54,894 nt of DNA from Planctomycetota bacterium (GTDB lineage Bacteria > Planctomycetota > GCA-002687715 > DRQF01): assembly GCA_011369445.1 (NCBI GenBank), contig DRQF01000207.1:1-54894 (forward strand), written 5' to 3'. A program made the position numbers and the translations under genes. Shown here piece after piece: positions 16,593 through 25,200 of this stretch. Below the pieces are notes generated by a model that had not been told where the DNA came from, made no database searches, and saw only the letters and a program-made list of their open reading frames with translations. The first letter of the stretch is position 1. Each line of letters starts with the position of its first letter.

Positions 16593-17648
16593 ATGAGAAT
16601 CGTAGTCCTCTACGGCGGGATCTCCCCGGAGCGTGACATCTCCGTCAAGTCGGGAACCCGGGTTGCCGACGCCCTGAGTACGCGCGGCCATGTCGTCGCA
16701 GGTATCCTCATCACCGGCGAGGGACGATTCGTCCTCCAGCGCGAGCCGGCGACGGGGCCGACGTCGGCAGGAAGAGGTCCTTGGTCGGCTGCGGAGTTTC
16801 TGAGTTTCCTCGAGGGCTGGAGGCCCGATGTGGTTTTCTTGGGCCTGCATGGCCGCGGCGGGGAGGACGGCGCCATTCAGGGATTCTTGGAATGGAGCGG
16901 GATTCCGTACACGGGGTCTTCCGTCGGACCGTCGGCACTGGCCATGGACAAGACGGCCTTCAAGGCGGTGCTCGTGGAATTGGGCGCTCCGACCGCGCCC
17001 CATGTCACCCTCACCCGAGACGAGTGGGTAGACGACCGCCGCTCCGCGTTGGGCAGAGGATGCGTGGTCGCTGGACTCCCGGGGGTCATCAAGCTGCCTG
17101 CGTCGGGTTCGAGCATCGGCGTGTGGATCGTCCATGATTCGAAAACTTGCGAAGAGTACTTGGACCGAGCCTTTCGGGAGGAAACGCGGGTGCTTTGGGA
17201 GGCCTATCGTCCCGGTCGGGAACTGACGGCGGCCGTGCTCGACGATCCCGAAACCGGCCAGCCCGTCCCGCTTCCCGTGGTCGAGATTCGTCCTCGTGGC
17301 GAGTTCTTCGACCTGGACTCGAAGTACGCCCCCGGCGGCGCGGAAGAGCTGGCGCCCGCCCCGATCGCCGCGGAGATAGCGGGGGAATTGCAGGAGTGGG
17401 CCGTCAGGATCCATCGACGCATCGATGGGCGAGGCTATTCCCGGACCGACGCCATGCTCACCGACGATGGCCTGGTGATTCTCGAGACCAACACTCTTCC
17501 CGGCCTGACCGAGGGCTCGTTGCTGCCGAAGGCGGCCGCGGCGGCGGGGATCGAGTTCGATGATCTCGTCGAGCGCATCGCCCTCGCGGCCTCGAGGACG
17601 CCAGCTGATGCATCCGCGCGCCCCCGCGAGTTCCATGCTGGAAGCTGA
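16593..17648 (+). CDS. ddl: D-alanine-D-alanine ligase
   Basis: A 351-residue ATP-grasp ligase forming the D-Ala-D-Ala dipeptide of peptidoglycan. Seen are VLYGGISPERDISVKSG, LGLHGRGGEDGAIQG, the GIPYTGSSVGPSALAMDK stretch, a Lys-rich ATP loop with KLPASGSSIGV, and the metal-binding ETNTLPGLTEGSLLPK. In the DLDSKY segment a Tyr is present at the site associated with D-Ala specificity in Ddl, though this was not aligned. It shows that the organism makes a peptide-crosslinked wall. No strong ribosome-binding site precedes the ATG at 16593. Confidence 0.93.
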   Translation: MRIVVLYGGISPERDISVKSGTRVADALSTRGHVVAGILITGEGRFVLQREPATGPTSAGRGPWSAAEFLSFLEGWRPDVVFLGLHGRGGEDGAIQGFLEWSGIPYTGSSVGPSALAMDKTAFKAVLVELGAPTAPHVTLTRDEWVDDRRSALGRGCVVAGLPGVIKLPASGSSIGVWIVHDSKTCEEYLDRAFREETRVLWEAYRPGRELTAAVLDDPETGQPVPLPVVEIRPRGEFFDLDSKYAPGGAEELAPAPIAAEIAGELQEWAVRIHRRIDGRGYSRTDAMLTDDGLVILETNTLPGLTEGSLLPKAAAAAGIEFDDLVERIALAASRTPADASARPREFHAGS

Positions 17649-18273
17649 AAGGGCCTCCCTGCTGACCTCAGTCGTGGTCACGCCGGACAGTGAGGATTGG
17701 CCCGCCGAGGACTTGCTGCTCCGACTGGGTGTTCTCCTGGATGCAGGCGTCACCGCGGTCATGTTTCGCGAGAAGCGTCTCGACGATGCGGCCTTCCTGC
17801 ATCTTGGCCGCCGGGTCAAGGATTTGTGCGACCGGCGCGGCGCCCTTTTCTGGTTGAACGAGAGAATTCATCTGCAACCGGCTCTGAACGCGGACCTCTG
17901 TCATCTGACGTTTCGTTCTCCCGACCTGGCGCGGGCCAAAGAACTCCTGCCCGACCACGTTGGCGTCACCGCGTCGGTCCACGACGTCGAGGAGGGGGTC
18001 CGGCGCATTCAGGACGGGCTGGATGGCGTCGTCTTCGGCCCCATCTTCCCGGTTCCGTCCAAGAAGGGGCGCGTGCCCGTGCAGGGTCTGGAGGCCCTCC
18101 GAGAACTCGTCCGGCGTGTGTCCGTGCCGGTGGTGGCCATCGGCGGGATGAACCCGGAACGGTTGCGTGACGTTCGCGCTTGTGGTGCGACGGGCGCGGC
18201 GGCGATACGCTTCTTCTTCGAAAACCCGCATGGGCGACGTGCGGTGGAGGAATGGCGGCGGGCCTGGGAGTGA
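17608..18273 (+). CDS. thiE: Thiamine-phosphate synthase (ThiE/TenI family)
   Basis: A 221-residue TIM-barrel protein. ThiE-like elements are VMFREKRLDD, LFWLNERIHL (family usually NDR), VFGPIFPVPSKKG, and VVAIGGMNPE near the end. It would join HMP-pyrophosphate with thiazole phosphate. The usual GVHLGQEDL is altered to CHLTFRSPDL, so a TenI-like aminopyrimidine or thiazole tautomerase role is possible; thiL two genes downstream favours a thiamine role. It overlaps the end of ddl. The start at 17608 follows GAGGA by nine bases; 17635 is an alternative. Confidence 0.75.
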   Translation: MHPRAPASSMLEAERASLLTSVVVTPDSEDWPAEDLLLRLGVLLDAGVTAVMFREKRLDDAAFLHLGRRVKDLCDRRGALFWLNERIHLQPALNADLCHLTFRSPDLARAKELLPDHVGVTASVHDVEEGVRRIQDGLDGVVFGPIFPVPSKKGRVPVQGLEALRELVRRVSVPVVAIGGMNPERLRDVRACGATGAAAIRFFFENPHGRRAVEEWRRAWE

Positions 18274-18278
18274 TGCGA

Positions 18279-18830
18279 ATGAGCAAGGACGGGGACAGCG
18301 TGGCGCCGGTGCAGCGGATCGATCGCATCCGCCGCACGGTGCGCCGCCTCGTGATTGCCGGTGTGCTCTTGGGCGTCGCCTGGTTCACCTATCGGTACGA
18401 CGTCTACACGATCCCGGAGGACTACCACGGGCTGGAGCCTCAGCACATGGGACCCGGCACCAAGGTCGTCATGACGGATGTGGACGACGACACGGTGCTC
18501 GGACCGGGAAGCATCGTTCTTTTCCGGGTCCCGGGGGCAAAGACCGATGCGTTCGGTGTGATCGTCGGCATGCCGGGTGAGATGGTTCGGATCGAGGACC
18601 TCTCGCGGGGCCGCGCACGGGTGATGATCGAAGATCGCGAAGAGGACCTGGTCCTCCCGCCGGGTTCCCGGCTGAAGCAGGGTCCCATCCCCGACGCGCA
18701 CTTCCTCATCTTCAGTGGCGATCGCCACCTCGTCGTGAACGCGATTCACCCGGACAGCCGCATCTTCGGGCCGATTCCTCGCGGTGCGCTCCGCAAGAAA
18801 GTCGTCACGTCTTTGTGGTTTCTGAACTGA
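18279..18830 (+). CDS. Signal-peptidase-I-fold protein lacking the catalytic dyad
   Basis: A 183-residue protein with one helix (about 23-38) and a periplasmic part resembling type I signal peptidase (S26). The motifs align in order: GLEPQHMGPGTKV where P-S-M is expected, GPGSIVLFRVP (box C), GVIVGMPGEMVRI (box D, usually KRVIGLPGD), and LIFSGDRH followed by HPDSRIFGPIP (box E). The nucleophile Ser is His56 and the general-base Lys is Gly93, so peptidase activity is not expected. It lies between thiE and thiL. GGGAG is eight bases before the ATG at 18279; an ATG overlapping the thiE stop (18273) is the alternative. Confidence 0.7.
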   Translation: MSKDGDSVAPVQRIDRIRRTVRRLVIAGVLLGVAWFTYRYDVYTIPEDYHGLEPQHMGPGTKVVMTDVDDDTVLGPGSIVLFRVPGAKTDAFGVIVGMPGEMVRIEDLSRGRARVMIEDREEDLVLPPGSRLKQGPIPDAHFLIFSGDRHLVVNAIHPDSRIFGPIPRGALRKKVVTSLWFLN

Positions 18831-18845
18831 GGAGCTCCGTGGTCG

Positions 18846-19775
18846 ATGGACGACGCTTTTCACGAACATGAGTTTCTCAAATGGATCGCCCAGAGGAACG
18901 ACGGCCCGTCGGCACGTCTTCCCGTCGGCCCCGGCGACGACGCGGCCATCATCGTTCGGGGGGAGGGCGCTGACTTGCTTTTGGCCATGGACGTGGTGTG
19001 CGAGGGAGTTCATCTGGAGGCGGGGCCGGATCTGCCCGAACGCTTGGCGCGGAAAGCGGTGCGTTCGAATCTCTCCGACATCGCGGCGATGGGTGGAGTG
19101 GCCGAAGCCATCGTCGTGGGCCTGGAGCTTCCCGTCGACGCCACGGACGCGCTTGCCCGCCGCGTGATGGAAGCGGTGCGCGAGGAGACCCGTCGGTTCG
19201 GGGTCGAGTTGGCCGGGGGGGACTCGGTGATGCGGCCGGGCGGATTGAGTTTGGGAGTTGCCGTGACCGGGCGACCCCATCGCGACGCCGTGTTGCGGAG
19301 CGGCGCAAGACCGGGAGATCTGGTCCTCGTGACCGGCGCCCTCGGAGGGTCGATTCTCGGCCGTCATCACGACTTCATCCCCCGCCTGGAGGAGGCCACA
19401 GCCCTGGTCGATCTTGGGCCGCCCTCCGCCATGACCGATATCAGTGACGGATTCTTGAGGGATCTTTCGAACATCCTCGAGGCCTCCGGAGTGGGCGCCG
19501 TCGTCGATGCCGCGGCCGTGCCGATTTCCGACGCGGCGGCCCATCTCGCCGCCCGCACCGACATGAGCCCGTTGGAGCACGCCCTCCACGACGGGGAGGA
19601 TTTCGAACTGCTGTTCACGATGGATTCGGAAACAGCGGGGCGAGTCCTGAAAGAGTGGAAGTTGATGACCCCGCTCACCGTCACAGGGAAGGTGGTGGAG
19701 CGGGGCCTCTGGCTGCAGACGGGCGACGAGAGGAAAGAGGTCGCCCCGGGCGGCTACGAACACGGGAGACCTTGA
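18846..19775 (+). CDS. thiL: Thiamine-monophosphate kinase
   Basis: A 309-residue ThiL that phosphorylates thiamine phosphate to thiamine pyrophosphate. The family landmarks are GPGDDAAII, LLLAMDVVCEGVHL, KAVRSNLSDIAAMGG, LAGGDSVMRPGG, VTGALGGS, MTDISDGFLRDL and HALHDGEDFELLFT, in the right order. An in-frame GTG at 18840 offers a start two codons earlier and with better spacing to GGAG; ATG at 18846 is kept as the conservative choice. With thiE it makes the final steps of thiamine synthesis. Confidence 0.93.
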   Translation: MDDAFHEHEFLKWIAQRNDGPSARLPVGPGDDAAIIVRGEGADLLLAMDVVCEGVHLEAGPDLPERLARKAVRSNLSDIAAMGGVAEAIVVGLELPVDATDALARRVMEAVREETRRFGVELAGGDSVMRPGGLSLGVAVTGRPHRDAVLRSGARPGDLVLVTGALGGSILGRHHDFIPRLEEATALVDLGPPSAMTDISDGFLRDLSNILEASGVGAVVDAAAVPISDAAAHLAARTDMSPLEHALHDGEDFELLFTMDSETAGRVLKEWKLMTPLTVTGKVVERGLWLQTGDERKEVAPGGYEHGRP

Positions 19776-19776
19776 G

Positions 19777-22700
19777 TTGCCTCAGCGTCGTCTGCTTTCT
19801 CTCCTTGCTGCCGTCTGGCTCGTCGCAGTGGCTTTGGGCCAGGACACATCCCCCCTTGGTCGCCTCCAGGGGCGCTTGGTGGATGCTACGACGGGTGTTC
19901 CTCTCTCCGGCGTCGCTGTGTCCCTGATCCTGCATCGCGAAGGTCGTGACGAACTCCGAGGGGACGTGAGGTCCGGCTCGGACGGCCGGTTCATGTTGGA
20001 TTCCGGTGTCACGTCGGGCCTTGTCATCCTGCGTGGCGTGCGCCGTGATGGAGGAGTCTTCTTTCTTCCCCTCGAGACGACGCCGGCGGGGGAAGGACTT
20101 CTTCTCGGGGATGTCCCCGTACCGCCCGCGGGCGTCCTCGATGTCCAGGCGGTGCTCCCCGACGCCGACCCCTTTTCCGCCGAAGTCCGAGCCTTTCCCG
20201 CTTACGCGGACGGAGTACTCGACCCCTTGAAGGGGATCCCTTTGGCGAGCGCCCCGGTGGATCCGGAGAGCGGAGCGGCGCAGCTGTTTCTTGCGCCGGG
20301 TCGCTACGTTTTGCTTCTCACGGATGGATTTCGCACCTTTCAGCCCCTCGTGATTCCCTGGAACATGCCGCCCGGCACGGCTCGGCTGGGAACTCTCCTG
20401 CCCCGGGAGGGTGATCCTTTCGCGGCCGATCTGACATGGAACGGCGGCACGATTGGCGACTTCGAGGTCGAAGTCGGGTCCGGTGCGTGGCCCCTCGAAG
20501 GGGGCGCCGAGATTCTGCTGCGTTGTCGACCGCCTTTGAAGTCGTCGTTCGATGGGGGGCTCACCCTTCGCCTCGATCACCTGCCTGCCGGGCGCGTTCG
20601 CGTCGCCGCGCATGCGCAAGATTTCGGCGGGACATTTGTCGGTGCCACCGGGACCGCCCTTCATCAGTGGCGGATGTCGAAGGGGGCTGCCTTGGCGCTG
20701 CGGGTCTTGGACGTCGCAAGCGGACACGATCTGAACAAGGGGCGAATCCTCTTGGACGGACGCCCCGGGACCTCGGCGGGACTTCGGCATGTCTTCGAGG
20801 GGCTCTCCACGGGCTGGCACGATCTCTTCGTTTCCGTGGCGGGGCACGAGTCGGTGGAGGATCGCCGTTTGTACTTGGCGCAACAGGGCGTCCAACGCAT
20901 CGGCGACGTCGGTCTCGAGCCCTTGGCGCGCATCGAAGGGCAGGTGAAGGACTCTTCGGGGAAGCCAGCGCGGGGCGCCCTCCTTCTGCTTGCCGACCGC
21001 TCTTTCAAACAGACCGCAGGTGTTCGCGTGGTGGGGCGGACGGACGAAAAAGGGCGATTCCGACTGAGAGTCCGTTCCGACAGGATCGGTGATCTTGTCG
21101 TCTGGCACGACAGAGGGTTTGCGCGAGCGCCGGATTGGCTGCGCGCTTCTCCGGGAGGGGTCGAGCATTGGACGGCCAGACTTTTCCCTTGGTCGACCGT
21201 GAAAGTCGCGTGTCGCGATGACTCCGGAGAACCCGCCCCCGGAGTTTCGGTCTGGCTCATGGGGGGCGAGACGCTGGGGAGTCGCCGACAAAGGCCGCCG
21301 GAGTTCACCCAGCTTCTTTGGCCCCTCGCCCGGCGGGTGGTGACCAACGGGCAAGGCCAGGCCGTCTTCGAGCGCGTTCCCACCGGGACGTTCCAATTGG
21401 GAGTCCTGCATGCCCATGACGCTTGGGAACTTCACGGGACGGTCGAGGTCGGCTCTCCCGGAAGTGTGGTCGGTGAGCGACTCTCCTTGGCGCCGGAGAC
21501 CACGACGTCTCAGGCGATCCCCTGGGAGGGTTTTTGGCGGGTGCTCTGGGAGGACGACGTTCGCCCGCCCATGGACTTGGGGCGGCTCGATCCCGCGGAC
21601 GAGAATGCCTCCACCGTTCGTCTCCTTCCCGGGCAAAACCTCCGGTATCGAGAACTCGCCGACCTCGTCGATCCACCCCTTCCCAGCCTCGCGGCCTATG
21701 GCGGCGTGGGAGAAACCAGGTCGGAGCCCGAGCAGTTGCGGAAGGGGAAGCTCCCTGGCCATCTCGCTCCCACTTCGGCATGGGGTGAGCTTCGCGGCAC
21801 CGTGCTTCGCGGGGGGGATGCCTTGGGCGGACAGGGAGTCGACCTGATCGCTTATCCGGTGCGGGCCGCTTCGGGGCGGACGCCCCGTCGCATCGATCAC
21901 GACCCGGTCACCGGGCGCTTCCAGGCGGTGCTCCCTCGTGGGGTCTGGATGCTCCAGGCCCAGGCGCCCCATTGGGCTCCTTCCTGGGTGGGGCCCTTCA
22001 CTTTGGGCGTGGATGCGGAAGACGTTTACGTCGAGCGGAACGTCTACCTCATTCCCGGGGGGAGCGTGGAGGGCCGCCTTCGGGGGGCGGAAGCGTCGAC
22101 GATCATGCGCAGCGACGAAGAGGTGACGTGGGACCGCAGTCTCGACGATTGGTTGCGCCCCTTCCAGTTGCGCCGAGACACCGTGGGGGTCGATTCCCGC
22201 GGTGGTTTCCGATGGAGCGATCTTCCGCCCGGGGAGATTCGATTCCGTGGCGGTTCGGGTCTTTTGGCCGCGGCGGTCGTCGGTTCGGGGGCGGTGACGG
22301 ACCTGGGCCCCGTCGCCTTGCCGGGGGCGGCGAGCGACGAGGAGAACCAAGTGCTCCTCGAGGACCGGATTCTCGAGGCGCCCTTTCGTGCCGTCCCGGC
22401 TCGTTCGCCCGCACTCTTGGCGGGGCGGTATTTTCTGGAGAGGGCGGCTCCCTTGGGAGCGGGCTTTTGGCCCCGTCGCCTCATCTTGGCCGAGCGAGGG
22501 GATGACGGCAGGTGGCGAGACGGTGAGGAACCGTCGCCGCCCAGATCATGGAAGTCGGTGCGTCTGCGCCTGAGGAGAGACGGGCGTCCGGTCCAGGGGG
22601 CACGGATCCGGTTGCGACCGGTGGATGACGGAGCGTACGCTTACCACCGCGAGGCCACGGAAATGATCTCGGACGACCGGGGACGGAGCGAAGCGCGGAT

Positions 22701-23697
22701 TCCCCAAGGGCAGTGGGTCGTGGAAACCCGCCTCCGCGGCCGTGACGGGCGGCTCTACCGTATCGACGATGAGCGGCTCATCGCCCCACCGGGGCGCGAG
22801 ATCTGGGACTTGGACGTGGTGACGGCACCCCTGCGTGTCCGGGTTCGGGATGCCGCCGGGCGGCGTCCACTTCCGGGGGCGTCCGTGCGAGTTTTGAAGG
22901 GTCCTGCGCCCTCGGGGATCATCGAGACCGTCGCGCGTCGCCGCTCCTTGGAGATCGTTCGCGGCTGGACGAACGAGAAAGGGGAGCTGACGTTTTCCGA
23001 CATGCCCCTCGGAACCTATCGCATCGAGGTTTCTCATCCGGGTCTCGGACGTTCCGCGCTGGACGAGGTGAATCTGCGGCAAGCCAGACGGGAGGTGAGG
23101 GCGAATCTGGACCTGGGGGCCTCCGCATCGCTCGTGGTCGCTCTCACCGACGCGGACGGGGCGGCCATTCAGGGGGCCGAAGTGCTCCTCCTCGATAGGG
23201 AAGGGCACCGGGTTGCGGCGGAAAGACTCTTCCTCACCGACGAGGAGGGGAGAGTGGGGATTCACGGCCTCAGCCCGGCTGACTATCAGGTCATCGCCCA
23301 GGGATCCGGCCGACCCGCTCAATGGATCGGTGACGTCGATCTCAATCCGGGCGGAACGGCCGTCCTCGAGAGCGGGCTCGACCGCGGCGGATCGATTCAG
23401 GTGATATGTCGGACCCAGGGCGGCCGACCTTTGTCCGGTGTCGTGCTGACGTTGGTCTCGGAGGCCGGGCCGTGGCGCGCCGTCCCCGTGGGCGCTCTGA
23501 ATATTCATGAGCTCCCTCGCAGAACGGACGAGGACGGCGTGCTTGTCCGAGAGACCTTTCCCTATGGAAAATGTACCATCCGAGCCGAGCGGCCCGGCTT
23601 TCGAGCCCAGACGGTCGAGACGGTCATTCGACCGGGGGAGCGCACGGTGGAAATCCTCGTCATGACGCCCGGTGTGGAAAAGCCTTCGAACCGATGA
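19777..23697 (+). CDS. Large secreted protein with repeated carboxypeptidase-regulatory-like domains
   Basis: A 1306-residue exported protein. It appears to use a TTG start one base after thiL, with GGGAG eight bases upstream; no ATG fits, and the signal peptide (RRLLSLLAAVWLVAVALGQ) starts immediately. Several CarboxypepD_reg-like beta-sandwich units can be seen, each of the form G-x-V-x-D-x-x-G-x-P-x-x-G-A-x-V followed by T-D-x-x-G-x-F/V: near residues 15-85, 380-440, 670-760, 1010-1090, 1115-1180 and 1200-1290. The regions between are less regular. No LPXTG, anchor or enzyme motif was found. Function unknown; surface or periplasmic scaffold or carbohydrate-binding is the natural guess. Confidence 0.8.
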   Translation: MPQRRLLSLLAAVWLVAVALGQDTSPLGRLQGRLVDATTGVPLSGVAVSLILHREGRDELRGDVRSGSDGRFMLDSGVTSGLVILRGVRRDGGVFFLPLETTPAGEGLLLGDVPVPPAGVLDVQAVLPDADPFSAEVRAFPAYADGVLDPLKGIPLASAPVDPESGAAQLFLAPGRYVLLLTDGFRTFQPLVIPWNMPPGTARLGTLLPREGDPFAADLTWNGGTIGDFEVEVGSGAWPLEGGAEILLRCRPPLKSSFDGGLTLRLDHLPAGRVRVAAHAQDFGGTFVGATGTALHQWRMSKGAALALRVLDVASGHDLNKGRILLDGRPGTSAGLRHVFEGLSTGWHDLFVSVAGHESVEDRRLYLAQQGVQRIGDVGLEPLARIEGQVKDSSGKPARGALLLLADRSFKQTAGVRVVGRTDEKGRFRLRVRSDRIGDLVVWHDRGFARAPDWLRASPGGVEHWTARLFPWSTVKVACRDDSGEPAPGVSVWLMGGETLGSRRQRPPEFTQLLWPLARRVVTNGQGQAVFERVPTGTFQLGVLHAHDAWELHGTVEVGSPGSVVGERLSLAPETTTSQAIPWEGFWRVLWEDDVRPPMDLGRLDPADENASTVRLLPGQNLRYRELADLVDPPLPSLAAYGGVGETRSEPEQLRKGKLPGHLAPTSAWGELRGTVLRGGDALGGQGVDLIAYPVRAASGRTPRRIDHDPVTGRFQAVLPRGVWMLQAQAPHWAPSWVGPFTLGVDAEDVYVERNVYLIPGGSVEGRLRGAEASTIMRSDEEVTWDRSLDDWLRPFQLRRDTVGVDSRGGFRWSDLPPGEIRFRGGSGLLAAAVVGSGAVTDLGPVALPGAASDEENQVLLEDRILEAPFRAVPARSPALLAGRYFLERAAPLGAGFWPRRLILAERGDDGRWRDGEEPSPPRSWKSVRLRLRRDGRPVQGARIRLRPVDDGAYAYHREATEMISDDRGRSEARIPQGQWVVETRLRGRDGRLYRIDDERLIAPPGREIWDLDVVTAPLRVRVRDAAGRRPLPGASVRVLKGPAPSGIIETVARRRSLEIVRGWTNEKGELTFSDMPLGTYRIEVSHPGLGRSALDEVNLRQARREVRANLDLGASASLVVALTDADGAAIQGAEVLLLDREGHRVAAERLFLTDEEGRVGIHGLSPADYQVIAQGSGRPAQWIGDVDLNPGGTAVLESGLDRGGSIQVICRTQGGRPLSGVVLTLVSEAGPWRAVPVGALNIHELPRRTDEDGVLVRETFPYGKCTIRAERPGFRAQTVETVIRPGERTVEILVMTPGVEKPSNR

Positions 23698-23721
23698 AGT
23701 CACCGTCTCGTTGAGGGAGAC

Positions 23722-24303
23722 ATGCAAGAGGACGAAGACGTCCAGCTCATGCTCGCGTTCCAGCAGGGCGATTACGACGCTTTCGGCACCCTCGTGGAGC
23801 GACATCAACCCCGATTGCTCCGCTATTTCCTTGCCCAGGCCCAGGATCGGCAGTTGGCGGAGGACTGCACGCAGGAGGTCTGGCGGAAAGTCTTCCTTTC
23901 CAGGGATAGCTATCAGCCCCGCGCCCGGTTCTTGACCTACTTGCTGAGGGTCGCTCGCAACCTGTGGATCGACGTCTATCGCGCCCGGAGTCGAAACCCA
24001 CGTCCCTATCTCACGGGGAGCGGCGGGAGCGACGAAGACGGCGGGGGATGGGATGTCCACGACACGGACGGCCGGACTCCGCTGGATGACTTGATGCAGT
24101 CCGAACAAGGCAAAAGAATCGCCCGTGCAATCATCATGTTGCCGGATTCCATGCGGGATGTTTTCGTTTTGTCCGAAGTCGAGGATCTTCCCTATCAGCA
24201 GATCGGCGAGATCCTCGATATTCCCGTGGGGACGGTGAAGTCCAGGATGTTCCACGCCGTGCGAAAACTCAGGGAAATCCTGAAGAAAGAGCTGAACGGA
24301 TGA
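23722..24303 (+). CDS. ECF-type RNA polymerase sigma factor
   Basis: A 193-residue sigma factor with regions 2 and 4 only. Region 2 runs from DYDAFGTLVERHQPRLLRYF through AEDCTQEVWRKVF and FLTYLLRVARNLWIDVYRA; region 4 is the helix-turn-helix LPYQQIGEILDIPVGTVKSRMFHAVRKLRE. A Gly/Asp-rich linker of about 35 residues joins them. GAGGGAGA precedes the ATG. It follows the large secreted protein by 24 bases and is followed 43 bases later by a one-helix membrane protein that may be its regulator. The target promoters are unknown. Confidence 0.92.
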   Translation: MQEDEDVQLMLAFQQGDYDAFGTLVERHQPRLLRYFLAQAQDRQLAEDCTQEVWRKVFLSRDSYQPRARFLTYLLRVARNLWIDVYRARSRNPRPYLTGSGGSDEDGGGWDVHDTDGRTPLDDLMQSEQGKRIARAIIMLPDSMRDVFVLSEVEDLPYQQIGEILDIPVGTVKSRMFHAVRKLREILKKELNG

Positions 24304-24346
24304 TCTTCCCGAGCGTTCTCATCCCCAACGAAGCCCGAGACCCGAC

Positions 24347-24910
24347 ATGATGAGCCCCGAAGACATTCCCACAATCGATCCCCAGCATGGTGAGGTTTCC
24401 GAGGAGCGGATTCGTCGTCTTCTTGACGACCTGGGACCGGATTTGAGGTCCTATCGGCAGGAATTGGCCGCTGCTGCCCGCATGGATTCGCGATCGCAGG
24501 CGCGAATGCGGCGCATGTTGGTGTCTTTGGTGCGTGAGGATGTCCGTCGGCGCTACGCCGACCAAGGGTTTGTGGCCCACGCACGCCGGACCTTCGGACG
24601 CATCTTGGGGGTGTGGAACCAGCTCCTCGCTCAATCCTCCGGTTTTCGTTGGCTCCATCACGGGGCCTTGAGTCTGGGGGTCGTTCTGGTGGTTTTCATG
24701 CTTTGGGACCTTTCTTCGGATTCTAGGACCACCGCGTCCTCCTCTGCGGCAGGGGCTCGCATGGAGCGCCTTTTGCCAAGAGAGCCTTCCCACCTCGGGC
24801 CGGTAGGAAATCCCGACTGGCAGCCCCGCGACGCCTTGGATGCCCGACGTTTGTCCGAGTCCCTTCCCGAGGGGTTTCAGGGCGCTCGGCGCATTCGGAA
24901 GAAGCGCTGA
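24347..24910 (+). CDS. One-helix membrane protein, possible anti-sigma factor
   Basis: A 187-residue protein I do not recognise. The N-terminal half is charged and predicted helical (RLLDDLGPDLRSYRQELAAA and ARMRRMLVSLVREDVRRRYA), one hydrophobic helix lies at about residues 105-120 (ALSLGVVLVVFMLW), and the C-terminal part is Ser/Arg/Pro-rich. This topology and its place after an ECF sigma gene fit an anti-sigma factor, but the zinc-binding HxxxCxxC signature is missing, so the call is inference. Two adjacent ATGs (24347, 24350) are possible starts. It is followed by a strong hairpin. Confidence 0.6.
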   Translation: MMSPEDIPTIDPQHGEVSEERIRRLLDDLGPDLRSYRQELAAAARMDSRSQARMRRMLVSLVREDVRRRYADQGFVAHARRTFGRILGVWNQLLAQSSGFRWLHHGALSLGVVLVVFMLWDLSSDSRTTASSSAAGARMERLLPREPSHLGPVGNPDWQPRDALDARRLSESLPEGFQGARRIRKKR

Positions 24911-24911
24911 C

Positions 24912-24935
24912 GGGAGCCGGGTTCGGCCCGGTCCC
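24912..24935 (+). terminator. GC-rich hairpin after the ECF sigma/regulator pair
   Basis: Directly after the stop codon, GGGA-g-CCGGG (24912-24921) pairs with CCCGG-TCCC (24927-24935) over nine base pairs with one bulged G and a five-base loop. No T-tract follows closely, so termination is plausible but unproven. It also lies about 220 bases upstream of the sigma-54 promoter start site, where an activator could bind DNA. Confidence 0.42.
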
Positions 24936-25125
24936 TGAAGGGGGGGATTTCGTTCTCCTGATTTGACGTTTTCGTGCAGTGCAGGAGGAACCGGTGCGCC
25001 AAATGGTGACCCCGAGGGGGCGGGGGACCCTCCGTCTCCGACGAAAGACCCCCGCAAACCTGTCTATGTCGGTCTGAGAGCCCCGCGCGGCGGTCTCAGC
25101 GCTGTCTGGATGAAGATTTTTTGTA

Positions 25126-25140
25126 TGGCACAAGCATTGC
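25126..25140 (+). promoter_or_regulatory. Sigma-54 (RpoN) promoter, -24/-12
   Basis: TGGCAC at 25126-25131, five bases, then TTGC at 25137-25140. The GG and GC dinucleotides are exactly ten bases apart, as sigma-54 holoenzyme requires, and a T6 run lies just upstream of it. A start at about 25152 would give a 49-base leader before the small gene at 25201. The 290 bases between 24911 and 25200 hold no other gene; an inverted repeat CTGAGA/TCTCAG sits at 25074-25099. Confidence 0.68.
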
Positions 25141-25200
25141 GTGGTCGATGAATGTCGGAGACACGCAAGATTGAGACCCCGCGCCGGACAGAGGAGTCCC

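Noticed and set aside
15669-17819. 716-codon open frame antisense to the pyrophosphorylase and ddl
   Set aside because: It spans two recognised genes on the other strand and shows no motif of its own.
19681-22350. 889-codon open frame antisense to the large secreted protein
   Set aside because: Composition-driven shadow. The plus-strand product has a signal peptide and repeated beta-sandwich patterns.
25071-25112. CTGAGA followed by TCTGGAT, recalling a TPP riboswitch
   Set aside because: The remaining conserved pieces of the aptamer are missing, the downstream gene is not thiamine-related, and a sigma-54 promoter lies downstream of it.
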